From positions 186,001 through 250,000 of the forward strand of contig CP141202.1 in NCBI GenBank assembly GCA_035609245.1: a DNA stretch of 64,000 nt. The letters are read 5' to 3'. This document shows, piece after piece, positions 35,779-44,359 of the stretch. The notes beneath the pieces were generated by a model that did not search any database, was not told the origin of the DNA, and saw only the letters and a program-made list of their open reading frames with translations. Position numbers and translations under genes: made by a program. Within the stretch, counting starts at the first letter, position 1. Each line of letters begins with the position of its first letter. Source of the DNA: Bacteroidales bacterium MB20-C3-3 (GTDB taxonomy: Bacteria > Bacteroidota > Bacteroidia > Bacteroidales > UBA932).

Positions 35779-37902
35779 ATGAAGAAATTATTGCTATTTG
35801 TAGTTCTATTTTTTGTATCAATCTCAAACCTCAATGCAGATGAGGGTATGTGGTTACCCTCTCTAATCAAAGAGAGGATACCTGATATGAAAAAAAACGG
35901 ATTCAAGCTTACTGCTAAAGCCCTGTATGATATTAATAAAGCTTCTTTGAAAGACGCAATTGTCCATTTTGGAGGCGGATGTACAGGAGAACTTATTTCC
36001 CCTGATGGTCTGCTAATTACAAATCATCATTGCGGATTTGGCCAAATTCAATCACACAGTAGCGTGCAAAATGATTATCTAAAAGATGGGTTTTGGGCTA
36101 TGACAAGAGAGGCTGAATTGCCAAATAAAGGGCTAACTGTAAGGTTTTTAGTAAGAATGGATGATGTTACTGAAACCGTTTTAAAAGGTGTATCGAATAG
36201 TAGTGATGAGAAGGAGAGAGATAAAATAATCAGAGCTAATTCTGAAAAACTGATAGAACAGGCAAAAAAGGGAACTCACTATGATGCAAGAGTGGAGGGA
36301 CTATATTACGGAAATCAATACTTCATATTCATTTATGAAACATTTACTGATGTAAGACTTGTTGGCGCCCCTCCTTCATCGATCGGAAAATTCGGCGGAG
36401 ATACAGACAACTGGATGTGGCCCAGGCACACAGGAGACTTCTCTCTTTTCAGAATTTATGCTGGAAAAGATAACAAACCTGCTCCTTACTCAAAAGAGAA
36501 TGTTCCGTATAAACCTAAAAAATTCTTTACACTTTCTGTTGCTGGCGTAAATGAAGGTGATTTTACTCTTGTATATGGTTACCCAGGAAGAACTCAGGAA
36601 TATTTGCATAGTGAAGCTGTTAGGTATATATCAAATATTTCAAATCCACATAAAATAAATCTACGAACACTAAGACTTAATATACAGCAAGAAGAGATGT
36701 CTGCCAGTCAGGAGGTTAGGATTAAGTATGCATCTAAAAATGCCTCAGTTGCTAACGCTTGGAAAAAATGGCAGGGAGAAGCAAAGGGGATTTTAAAAAT
36801 GAATACAGTTGAGACAAAGAGAGGTTTTGAGGCCGAATTTGCAAAATGGGCCGCTGACAGACCTCATTATAAAGGATTAACAGACAGCTTATTCAATATT
36901 TATAAAGTTTTGGAGCCTTACGCTTTTGCTAATGACTACCAGATGGAGGCTGTTAATGCCAATGAAATTATAAGATTTGCCGGAGTTATTAAGAATGCAA
37001 TTCTTAGAAATTCAAAAATGAGCCCTGAGGTAAGTGCAAGAAATATCCAGGAAATAGTAAATGATCATTTTAAAAATTATCACTCTAATATTGATAAGAG
37101 ATCATTTAAGGCTCTCATTAATGAATACAGCAAGAATGTACCCGCTGATTTCCAGCCGGAATATTTTAAAGATCTTTTAAAGAGACACGGCTCTACTGAA
37201 AAGATTGTTGAATCTATTTTTGAAAACTCTCTCTTTGCTTCTCAGGAAAAGATGAATGAGGCATTGAAAAATGGTATTGATGCCGGAGAGTTTGACAATG
37301 ATCCGGCTCTTGTTTTTCAACAAGCATTTAATGACTTTTTCAACGAAATAATAAGGCCTAAGCTTGATAGTTATAATTCAAGACTTGCATTGTTGTACAG
37401 ATGCTATATGAGAGGACAAATGGAATTTGATACAGAGAGAGATTTTTATCCTGATGCAAATTCAACACTAAGAATAACCTATGGGAAAGTTAGCGGCTAT
37501 TCACCTTCAGATGCTGTATACTATAAACATAACTCCACTTTGGATGGGATTATGGAGAAGGATAATCCAAATATTTATGACTATGATATTCCTCAAAAAT
37601 TGCGAGATGTATATAAAGCTAAAGATTTTGGCAGATGGGAGGTAAATGGAACAGTACCGGTTTGTTTTATTGCAACTAATCATACTTCAGGCGGAAATTC
37701 AGGAAGTCCAGTATTAAATTCATCCGGAGAGCTTATTGGAATTAATTTTGACAGGGTGTGGGAGGGGACAATGAGTGATATAGTATATGATCCTGAAATA
37801 TGCAGGAATATATCACTTGACATCAGATATGTTCTGTTTGTTATTGATAAAGTAGCAGGTGCTGGACATCTTATTGAAGAGATGAAACTGGTTAATAATT
37901 GA
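35779..37902 (+). CDS. S46 family dipeptidyl-peptidase, DPP11-like
   Basis: Periplasmic exopeptidase removing N-terminal dipeptides, 707 residues with a signal peptide ending SNLNA (about residue 20). Catalytic triad: His84 in TNHHCGFG, Asp220 in RHTGDF, Ser641 in GGNSGSP. Arg659 lies 18 residues after the Ser; in Porphyromonas gingivalis the same spacing gives Arg673, which defines DPP11 (cleaves after Asp/Glu), whereas DPP7 has Gly there. So acidic P1 specificity is inferred. Such enzymes feed peptide fermentation in Bacteroidales. A bidirectional terminator follows. Confidence 0.92.
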   Translation: MKKLLLFVVLFFVSISNLNADEGMWLPSLIKERIPDMKKNGFKLTAKALYDINKASLKDAIVHFGGGCTGELISPDGLLITNHHCGFGQIQSHSSVQNDYLKDGFWAMTREAELPNKGLTVRFLVRMDDVTETVLKGVSNSSDEKERDKIIRANSEKLIEQAKKGTHYDARVEGLYYGNQYFIFIYETFTDVRLVGAPPSSIGKFGGDTDNWMWPRHTGDFSLFRIYAGKDNKPAPYSKENVPYKPKKFFTLSVAGVNEGDFTLVYGYPGRTQEYLHSEAVRYISNISNPHKINLRTLRLNIQQEEMSASQEVRIKYASKNASVANAWKKWQGEAKGILKMNTVETKRGFEAEFAKWAADRPHYKGLTDSLFNIYKVLEPYAFANDYQMEAVNANEIIRFAGVIKNAILRNSKMSPEVSARNIQEIVNDHFKNYHSNIDKRSFKALINEYSKNVPADFQPEYFKDLLKRHGSTEKIVESIFENSLFASQEKMNEALKNGIDAGEFDNDPALVFQQAFNDFFNEIIRPKLDSYNSRLALLYRCYMRGQMEFDTERDFYPDANSTLRITYGKVSGYSPSDAVYYKHNSTLDGIMEKDNPNIYDYDIPQKLRDVYKAKDFGRWEVNGTVPVCFIATNHTSGGNSGSPVLNSSGELIGINFDRVWEGTMSDIVYDPEICRNISLDIRYVLFVIDKVAGAGHLIEEMKLVNN

Positions 37903-37922
37903 TTTAAAATCAATAGTATAAT

Positions 37923-37952
37923 AAAAGGGGGAAGTTTTTACTTCCCCCTTTT
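37923..37952. terminator. Bidirectional terminator between the S46 peptidase and RRM genes
   Basis: Perfect 12-base-pair stem AAAAGGGGGAAG with CTTCCCCCTTTT and a 6-base loop. T-rich ends on both strands let it serve both convergent genes. Confidence 0.85.
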
Positions 37953-37973
37953 ATTTCAGATTGACAATATTTT

Positions 37974-38231
37974 CTATTCTTCTCTGGGTGGCCTTTCGTT
38001 TGCAATAGCAACATTGATTGTTCTACCCATATGCTCAGAACCGTTAAGTGCCGCAATTGCTGCATTACCCTCTGATTCGTTAGGCATTTCAACGAATCCG
38101 TAGCCTTTTGAGCGGCGGGTTTCGCGATTGAATATTATTCTGGCAGATATAACTTCGCCAAATGGTGCGAAAAGTTCGGCTAAATCCTCTTTTTTAGCTC
38201 GGAAACTCAAACTTGAAACAAAAATGTTCAT
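37974..38231 (-). CDS. RRM RNA-binding protein
   Basis: An 85-residue single RNA recognition motif. RNP2 is IFVSSL at residues 3-8 and RNP1 is KGYGFVEM at about 43-50. The short acidic/Pro-rich tail ends PPREE. Small RRM proteins of this kind are common in Bacteroidota and cyanobacteria and bind single-stranded RNA, often cold-responsive; targets here are unknown. The ATG at 38231 is chosen over 38279 because the promoter at 38277-38306 would overlap the latter. Confidence 0.92.
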   Translation of the reverse strand: MNIFVSSLSFRAKKEDLAELFAPFGEVISARIIFNRETRRSKGYGFVEMPNESEGNAAIAALNGSEHMGRTINVAIANERPPREE

Positions 38232-38276
38232 AAGAACCGAAGTGAATAAGGTTAAGAAATTTAATTTTGTGCATAA

Positions 38277-38306
38277 CAAAGATAATTAAAAATCTTAAAT
38301 GCCAAA
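38277..38306 (-). promoter_or_regulatory. Promoter of the RRM gene
   Basis: Minus strand TTTG (38306-38303), 18-base spacer, TATCTTTG (38284-38277). Both elements match the Bacteroidota consensus. The start codon at 38231 lies about 45 bases downstream, leaving an untranslated leader of about 40 bases. Confidence 0.6.
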
Positions 38307-38324
38307 ATTTTACGAGAGTTATTC

Positions 38325-39734
38325 TCAATCCCCACAACTTGTTCCGTCAAAACAATGAGTGCAAACCGAGGATTTATCAAGTCCTATTGATTTTATTAAA
38401 TCATTAATGGAATTGAATTGAAGACTTGACAGTTTTAACTCTTTTCGAATGTACTCAACCATCTCTTTATATTCTAAGGAATTTTCATTTGAATATTTAT
38501 CCAGATTTACCTCGTGTGATCCCTCTTTCTCCTGTATGTATCTTCTGGTAATTAATTCAAGTGGTGACCTTGAAGCAGAAAAATTTAAAAACGGACATGG
38601 GTAAACTAGTGGTGGACAGCTAATTCTAATATGGATTTCTCTTGCACCATAGTCCAGAAGTGTTTTAGCATTATCACCCAGCTGTGTACCTCTTACAATT
38701 GAATCATCGCAAAAAGCAATTTTCTTTTCCCTTAGTAAACTCTTATTTGGGATAAGTTTCATTTTTGCCACTAAGTTTCTGACAGACTGGTCAGATGGCA
38801 TGAAACTCCTTGGCCATGTAGGTGTATATTTAACAATTGCACATCTGTACGGGATCTTTTTTCCTGAGGCAAAACCAATAGCCATACAAGTACCTGAGTC
38901 TGGAATTGCAGATGAAATATCTAGTTCTGTTTTATCTTTAGATCCTAATAAATAGCCCAGAGAATATCTCACATCGTCTACATTAATTTTTTCGTACGAA
39001 CTTGTTGGGTAACCATAGTATACCCATAAAAATGAGCATATTTGCATTTTCTTTCCGGGAGGTGAAAGCTGTTTGTAACCATCTTCTGTTATTAAAACAA
39101 TCTCTCCCGGGCCGAGATAATACTCCTCTTCATAACCAAGGTTTAAAAATGCGCATGTCTCTGAGGCAACAGCAGTAGAGCCATCTTTTCTTCCAATCAC
39201 CAAAGGTGTTCTGCCATATTTGTCTCTTGATGCAATAATGCCATCTGAGCACAATAGTAATATTGAAGATGAGCCTTTGATTTTATCCTGAGCCACTTTA
39301 ATCCCTTCTGTAAAACTCTTCCCTTCTGTTATTAAAATGGATGTAAGTTCTGTAGGATTAGTTTTACCTGAGCTCAGTTCAGTAAAATTTCTTCCTTTGT
39401 CAATGAGCTGTGTCTCTAGATCAATTATATTATTAATTTTCCCAACTGTGGCAATTGCAAATTTTCCAAGATGGGAGTTAATAATCATTGGTTGAGGGTC
39501 TGTATCGCTAATTACACCAATACCTGAGTTTCCGTCAAATTTTTTGAGTTCATCTTCAAATTTATTTCTGAAGTGAGAGTTCTCCAGATTATGTATTGAC
39601 CTTGAAAAGTGACCCTCACTGTTTCTTGTAGCCATGCCTCCTCTTCTTGTACCCAAGTGGGAGTGATAATCTGTACCGTAAAAAAGATCTGTTGTACATC
39701 TCTCCTTTGAAACTACACCAAAAAGTCCGCCCAT
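38325..39734 (-). CDS. PurF-like amidophosphoribosyltransferase paralogue lacking the N-terminal Cys
   Basis: A 469-residue homologue of glutamine PRPP amidotransferase. In true PurF the protein begins MCGI (or a propeptide then CGI), Cys being the glutaminase nucleophile; here it begins MGGLFGVV, so that residue is Gly. The phosphoribosyltransferase motif is intact (AFCDDSIVRGTQL). Cys residues resembling the B. subtilis PurF 4Fe-4S ligands are kept (MQICSF, VYPCPF, CTHC near the C-terminus). Such paralogues with MGG starts are known in Bacteroidales. It may use ammonia or another amine, or have another role; function is not established. Confidence 0.85.
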   Translation of the reverse strand: MGGLFGVVSKERCTTDLFYGTDYHSHLGTRRGGMATRNSEGHFSRSIHNLENSHFRNKFEDELKKFDGNSGIGVISDTDPQPMIINSHLGKFAIATVGKINNIIDLETQLIDKGRNFTELSSGKTNPTELTSILITEGKSFTEGIKVAQDKIKGSSSILLLCSDGIIASRDKYGRTPLVIGRKDGSTAVASETCAFLNLGYEEEYYLGPGEIVLITEDGYKQLSPPGKKMQICSFLWVYYGYPTSSYEKINVDDVRYSLGYLLGSKDKTELDISSAIPDSGTCMAIGFASGKKIPYRCAIVKYTPTWPRSFMPSDQSVRNLVAKMKLIPNKSLLREKKIAFCDDSIVRGTQLGDNAKTLLDYGAREIHIRISCPPLVYPCPFLNFSASRSPLELITRRYIQEKEGSHEVNLDKYSNENSLEYKEMVEYIRKELKLSSLQFNSINDLIKSIGLDKSSVCTHCFDGTSCGD

Positions 39735-39759
39735 TGTTCTGAATTTTATTAGACGGTCA

Positions 39760-39767
39760 CAAAAGTA
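39760..39767 (-). promoter_or_regulatory. -7 box of the PurF-like gene
   Basis: TACTTTTG on the minus strand, a full TAnnTTTG match 26 bases before the start at 39734. No -33 match. Confidence 0.38.
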
Positions 39768-39814
39768 TATAATTTAAGTTTTATCTTCGTGCTTTATTTT
39801 TACAAAAACAGACA

Positions 39815-40696
39815 ATGAATATTATATACCTGATAATCCATATTTTATTTGCAATAGGGATGTTTCTATCCCTAAAAATAATTAATTCCAAGAATGTCAA
39901 TAAGTTTCAGGCAATAACTATTAACTACATTGTTGCATTTATAATGACATCAATTACTTATGACAAACCGGTATTGGATGCATTTGGAACGATGACACAG
40001 CCTTTGCTGATATCCTCTTTGTGGGTTGGTTTTTTGTTTATACTATCGTTTATTCTGATGTCATTCTCTACTGTCAATGCTGGTATCGGCATAACTACAG
40101 CATTAAATAAAATGGCTGTTGTAATACCTGTACTGGTAGGAGTATTCTATTTAGGACAAAGAGATAATATTATTCTAAAGACTACAGGTATATTCCTTGC
40201 TATAATCTCATTTATATTAATCCTTTTTAAGGAGAACGAAAGTAGAATAAAACTTAAATCCCTGTTATTACCTCTCTCTGTCTTTCTGGTTTCAGGTTTG
40301 ATTGATACCTCAATGGAAGTGGTAAATCACAAATTTGTTAACACCGGGAATCCCCAGGAGCTCTTTCTTATGGGTATTTTTGCAACTGCAGCATTACTGG
40401 GAGTTGGCACTGTTATTTATGACTTAATGATAAACAGAAGTCACATGAAATTGAATTTTAAGCCAAGTTTATGGGGCTCGGTTATGGGAGTCTTTAACTT
40501 TCTTGTATCCAAAATGATCCTTGTAAATGTTGGATTAATGGGAGGGTCAGTCGTATTTCCTGTTCATAACGCATCAGTAGTAATGCTCACAGCACTTGCC
40601 GGAGTGTTTTTCTTCAAGGAGTACTTCACAAAAAAACAGTGGATTGGAGTTGTAGTTGCAATAGTCTCTGTCTTGATGATTGCAGTAACTATTTAA
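39815..40696 (+). CDS. EamA/DMT superfamily transporter
   Basis: Inner membrane protein of 293 residues with about ten hydrophobic helices arranged as two five-helix halves, typical of drug/metabolite transporters (EamA). The second half ends with the family-like pattern VVMLTALAGVFFFKEYFTKKQWIGVVVAI. Substrate unknown. It is divergent from the PurF-like gene and its last 8 bases overlap the convergent comEC-like gene. Confidence 0.82.
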   Translation: MNIIYLIIHILFAIGMFLSLKIINSKNVNKFQAITINYIVAFIMTSITYDKPVLDAFGTMTQPLLISSLWVGFLFILSFILMSFSTVNAGIGITTALNKMAVVIPVLVGVFYLGQRDNIILKTTGIFLAIISFILILFKENESRIKLKSLLLPLSVFLVSGLIDTSMEVVNHKFVNTGNPQELFLMGIFATAALLGVGTVIYDLMINRSHMKLNFKPSLWGSVMGVFNFLVSKMILVNVGLMGGSVVFPVHNASVVMLTALAGVFFFKEYFTKKQWIGVVVAIVSVLMIAVTI

Positions 40697-42110
40697 TATA
40701 AATTGTTGAGAAGGGTAACCTTTCTATGTTTTTGACAGTCCAGATTAATACACTACTGGAGCTCTCAAGCAATTGCGCTATATACGGAGTTAATAGAGTC
40801 CCATCTGTCAGGATCAGCAAAAATGTCAGAATTATTATTATTGCGCTAAGCGGAATGGCTAAAAGATTGGATAACATAAAATACGACGGTATAAACCCAA
40901 AATAGAGGATTGACAATGGTAATGTTCCTAACTGACAACTAAGCGAAAGAGATATACTATTCCATATATACCCCCTGATTTTCCCGGCATCTGTTATAAG
41001 TTTTAAGAGAAGAGGATTAATTATCAATATTGATAGGGTAGCAGCAAACGATAACCTAAAACCGGGGTTAAAAAATGATATGGGGTTAAATACACAGATT
41101 AGCAGAAATGAAAAGCACAAAGTATTCAATCCAAAACTTCTTCTGCCTGTAATTCTTGATACTTCCGAGCAACTTATCATTATTGAAGCTCTTAAAATAC
41201 TCTCCTGCATTCCGGTAAAAAAGGCATAATTCCACATGAAGTAAAGGATTGTTAAACATCGTATTCTTTTCATTATTTTAAAATTCCCCATCCACATCAA
41301 TGAATAACTTAGAATCAGATGGATAAAATTTAAATGTAATCCGGAGACCGCCATCAAGTGCATAGCCCCTGATCTTGAAAATGCCTTAGTTGTCTCAAGT
41401 TCCATATCTTTCTTATAACCGGATGTTAATGCAATAATAACCGAAGATCTTTGTTTATTTGGAATTCTTTGGTTTAATAATTTTATAAATCTGTTTTTCA
41501 AATTTTTGAGATCTCTTTTTTCTCCGGAATAATTAGATGCTTTAATAGAAAAAGAACCAGAATACATATAGCATAGGGAGTATATACTCTTTAATGCCAG
41601 ATACTTTTTAAAGCTTCTATTTGATCTGCTATCATTAACTGGATAAGAATAGCATGTGCCGGTTAATGTATCTCCGGGAGAGATGTCATTTACAAACATT
41701 TTAATTTTTAGTCGTTGTTTTTCATTGAATCTTAAGTTTATAACATTTAATGTTATTGAGCCCGAATCACTAGAGAGAATCTCATCAACAATCAATTCAG
41801 CATATTTTATTTTCCCTGAAGGAATTGAAGTTATTTTTGTAATTTTGTAGTGATAACCACTCAAATTTAGATTAAGCAGTGCCAGAAAGTAGACTGAAAC
41901 AATTATTGACCAATTGTGAATGATTGATATATAATTATCTGCTTTTAAAATTGGGCTCTTTAATCTATAGTAATATATACCAAGGAAGGCGATTAGTATT
42001 GTTGATGTAGTTATAATTAACAGGGTGGAATCAGGAATGAATAAGGACCCCGTTGCAAGTCCTGCAAGATATGCGAGAGAGATTTTTAATAGCGGGTTTC
42101 TTCGACTCAT
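40689..42110 (-). CDS. ComEC/Rec2-type membrane protein, short form
   Basis: Polytopic membrane protein of 473 residues. Seen: N-terminal hydrophobic helices (about 10-90), a soluble DUF4131-like region (about 95-190), and the Competence domain from about residue 220 with the signature SRSGAMHLMAVSGLHLNF, followed by seven or so helices. ComEC carries DNA across the inner membrane in natural transformation. Many ComEC proteins are longer, with a C-terminal metallo-beta-lactamase-like domain; this one ends right after the membrane domain. No other competence gene is nearby. Confidence 0.85.
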   Translation of the reverse strand: MSRRNPLLKISLAYLAGLATGSLFIPDSTLLIITTSTILIAFLGIYYYRLKSPILKADNYISIIHNWSIIVSVYFLALLNLNLSGYHYKITKITSIPSGKIKYAELIVDEILSSDSGSITLNVINLRFNEKQRLKIKMFVNDISPGDTLTGTCYSYPVNDSRSNRSFKKYLALKSIYSLCYMYSGSFSIKASNYSGEKRDLKNLKNRFIKLLNQRIPNKQRSSVIIALTSGYKKDMELETTKAFSRSGAMHLMAVSGLHLNFIHLILSYSLMWMGNFKIMKRIRCLTILYFMWNYAFFTGMQESILRASIMISCSEVSRITGRRSFGLNTLCFSFLLICVFNPISFFNPGFRLSFAATLSILIINPLLLKLITDAGKIRGYIWNSISLSLSCQLGTLPLSILYFGFIPSYFMLSNLLAIPLSAIIIILTFLLILTDGTLLTPYIAQLLESSSSVLIWTVKNIERLPFSTIYIK

Positions 42111-42169
42111 TTGTAAGTAATAATTGCGAAATTTATTTCAAATTATAACTTAAATGAGCCTATTGTTGC

Positions 42170-42177
42170 TATATTTG
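42170..42177 (+). promoter_or_regulatory. -7 box of the ackA-ptb-buk operon
   Basis: TATATTTG, a full TAnnTTTG match, 47 bases before the ackA start. No TTTG at the expected distance upstream. Confidence 0.4.
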
Positions 42178-42223
42178 TGCGATTTTAGATGATGATTTAA
42201 CAAATTTATAAATATATCGAATA

Positions 42224-43426
42224 ATGATAATTCTAGTATTGAACTGCGGGAGCTCATCCCTGAAGTATCAGGTGCTCGACATGCACACTGAAAATCAGTA
42301 TCAATTGTTGGCTAAGGGTTTAGTTGAGAGGATTGGCCTTGAAGCCGGAATCCTGTCTCACAGAGCAGATGGTAAAGATAAATATGAGGTAGAAACTCCA
42401 ATTCCAAATCATACAGTAGGTATTAAAAAAGTTTTAGATATTCTTGTTGATTCTAAATTGGGAGTTTTAAAATCTCTTTCTGAAATTAATGCAGTTGGTC
42501 ACAGAGTTGCTCATGGAGGTGAACTTTTCAAGAAAAGTACTTTAATCGACAATCAGGTAATTGAAGGAATTAAACAATTATGTGAGCTTGCACCTTTGCA
42601 TAATCCAGCAAATTTGCTTGGAATTGAAGCAGTTCAAACACTAATGCCGGAAGTGCCTCAGGTAGCGGTATTTGATACATCTTTCCATCAGACAATGCCT
42701 GAGTATGCGTATATGTATGCAATACCATATGAATATTATACACAGCATAAAATCAGAAGATACGGATTTCACGGGACAAGTCACAAATTTGTGGCAAAAA
42801 AGGCGTGTGATTTAGCCGGACTTGATTTTCATAAATCTAAAGTAATTACTTGCCATTTAGGTAACGGAAGTTCGATTACTGCTATAAAAAATGGAGAATC
42901 TATAGATACCTCAATGGGTTTTACTCCTCTGGAAGGATTGATTATGGGAACAAGGAGCGGTGACCTGGATGCGGGAATTATATCATATATAATGGAGAGA
43001 GAAAAACTTGATGCTGCTGGAATTAATGCTCTGCTCAACAAGAAGAGCGGATTCCTTGGTGTTTTTGGAAAGTCTTCAGATGCCAGGGATATTGAATCAG
43101 CTGCTTCTCAGGGAGATAAAAGAGCAATTCTTACATTAAATCTCCTGTACTATAGAGTTTTAAAGTATATTGGAGCATACACAGCTGCAATGAATGGATG
43201 TGATCTTATAGTCTTTACCGGAGGAATTGGAGAAAACGATCCTCATATCAGAGAGATGGTTGGAACTCACCTTGAATATCTGGGAGTAGATTTTGATCTG
43301 AATGCAAACAAAGGAGTAAGAGGTAAGGATGTAATTCTTACAAAACAAGGCTCAAGAGTAAAAATGGCAACTGTCACTACAAATGAAGAGCTTGTAATTG
43401 CTCAGGACACTATGAAATTAGTATAA
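42224..43426 (+). CDS. ackA: Acetate kinase
   Basis: Interconverts acetyl phosphate plus ADP and acetate plus ATP, the energy-yielding end of acetate fermentation. Full-length 400 residues. Seen: LVLNCGSSSLKYQV at the N-terminus, VGHRVAHGG, PHNPAN-type loop (LAPLHNPAN), RYGFHGTSHKFV, CHLGNGSSI and GTRSGDLDAGI, then FTGGIGEND. First gene of ackA-ptb-buk; 22 bases to ptb. A phosphotransacetylase of the Pta type is not in this window; Ptb may serve. Confidence 0.97.
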   Translation: MIILVLNCGSSSLKYQVLDMHTENQYQLLAKGLVERIGLEAGILSHRADGKDKYEVETPIPNHTVGIKKVLDILVDSKLGVLKSLSEINAVGHRVAHGGELFKKSTLIDNQVIEGIKQLCELAPLHNPANLLGIEAVQTLMPEVPQVAVFDTSFHQTMPEYAYMYAIPYEYYTQHKIRRYGFHGTSHKFVAKKACDLAGLDFHKSKVITCHLGNGSSITAIKNGESIDTSMGFTPLEGLIMGTRSGDLDAGIISYIMEREKLDAAGINALLNKKSGFLGVFGKSSDARDIESAASQGDKRAILTLNLLYYRVLKYIGAYTAAMNGCDLIVFTGGIGENDPHIREMVGTHLEYLGVDFDLNANKGVRGKDVILTKQGSRVKMATVTTNEELVIAQDTMKLV

Positions 43427-43448
43427 TTGATTATTTAATACAACATAT

Positions 43449-44354
43449 ATGATTACAACATTTGAGCAAATTTATGATCAACTTAGGAGTAAGCCAAAGA
43501 AAAGGCTTATTGCTGCCTGGGCTGTTGACGATCACACAATTAACGCAGCAAAACTCGCTGTTGAGGCTGGTATTGTTGAGGCAACACTGGTAGGAGATGA
43601 AAAGATGATTCGCCAAGTATGTGCCCATGAGAAGATAGATCCCTCTATTTTCAGAATTGTCCCTAATGATGATGAGATTAAAGCCGTTGCTATGGCAGTT
43701 GATTTGATTAATTCAGGCGAAGGAGATATTCTGATGAAAGGTTTGTGCAGTACTGACAAGTACATGAGAGCGATCTTAAATAAAGAGAAGGGTTTGCTTC
43801 CTCCAAAAGCTGTTCTAAGTCATGTTACTGTTCTTTCAAACCAGCAATATCATAAACTATTAGTTTTAGGGGACATTGCGGTTATACCGGCACCTGATCT
43901 TTCTCAAAAAATTGCTATTACAAACTATGTAGTTAAAACTGCTCACTCCTTAGGTATCCCCAAACCAAAAGTTGCTATAATTGCTGCAACTGAACAAATG
44001 CTACCAGGAATGCAAGCGTGTGTTGATGCCGCAATTATTTCAAAGATGGCTGACAGAGCCCAGATTGCAGGCTGTTTTGTAGACGGACCACTAGCATTAG
44101 ATGTTGCCATTTCTCAAGAAGCTTGTGCTGTTAAGAAGCTTGTAAGTCCTGTCGCTGGGGATGCAGATTGTCTTGTTTTTCCTAATCTGGAATCTGCAAA
44201 TGTATTTTATAAAGTTAATACTCAGTTATGTACAGGTAGTCGTCAGGCAGCTATTGTTGCTGGTGCAAAAGTTCCATGTGTTTTATCAAGCAGAGCAGAT
44301 AGTATAGACACTAAGCTTAATTCAATCGCACTTGCTGCTTTAACCGCTAAATAA
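43449..44354 (+). CDS. ptb: Phosphate butyryl/acetyltransferase
   Basis: Transfers an acyl group from CoA to phosphate, making butyryl phosphate (or acetyl or branched-chain acyl phosphates) for the adjacent kinases. The 301 residues match Ptb length and are shorter than most Pta. Seen: GDILMKGLCSTDKYMRAIL, ALSHV-type segment (AVLSHVTVL), the IAIAA/TEQMLPGMQA region and CFVDGPLALDVAIS, as in the Pta/Ptb fold. Neighbours ackA (upstream) and buk (5 bases downstream) fix the role; acyl specificity cannot be read from sequence. Confidence 0.92.
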   Translation: MITTFEQIYDQLRSKPKKRLIAAWAVDDHTINAAKLAVEAGIVEATLVGDEKMIRQVCAHEKIDPSIFRIVPNDDEIKAVAMAVDLINSGEGDILMKGLCSTDKYMRAILNKEKGLLPPKAVLSHVTVLSNQQYHKLLVLGDIAVIPAPDLSQKIAITNYVVKTAHSLGIPKPKVAIIAATEQMLPGMQACVDAAIISKMADRAQIAGCFVDGPLALDVAISQEACAVKKLVSPVAGDADCLVFPNLESANVFYKVNTQLCTGSRQAAIVAGAKVPCVLSSRADSIDTKLNSIALAALTAK

Positions 44355-44359
44355 TTTTT

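Noticed and set aside
38232-38279. N-terminal extension of the RRM protein
   Set aside because: It overlaps a well-formed promoter and adds non-conserved residues; RNP2 begins at residue 3 of the shorter form.
39735-39814. Purine riboswitch before the PurF-like gene
   Set aside because: The gap is only 80 bases, shared with a divergent gene, and shows no aptamer-like pairing.
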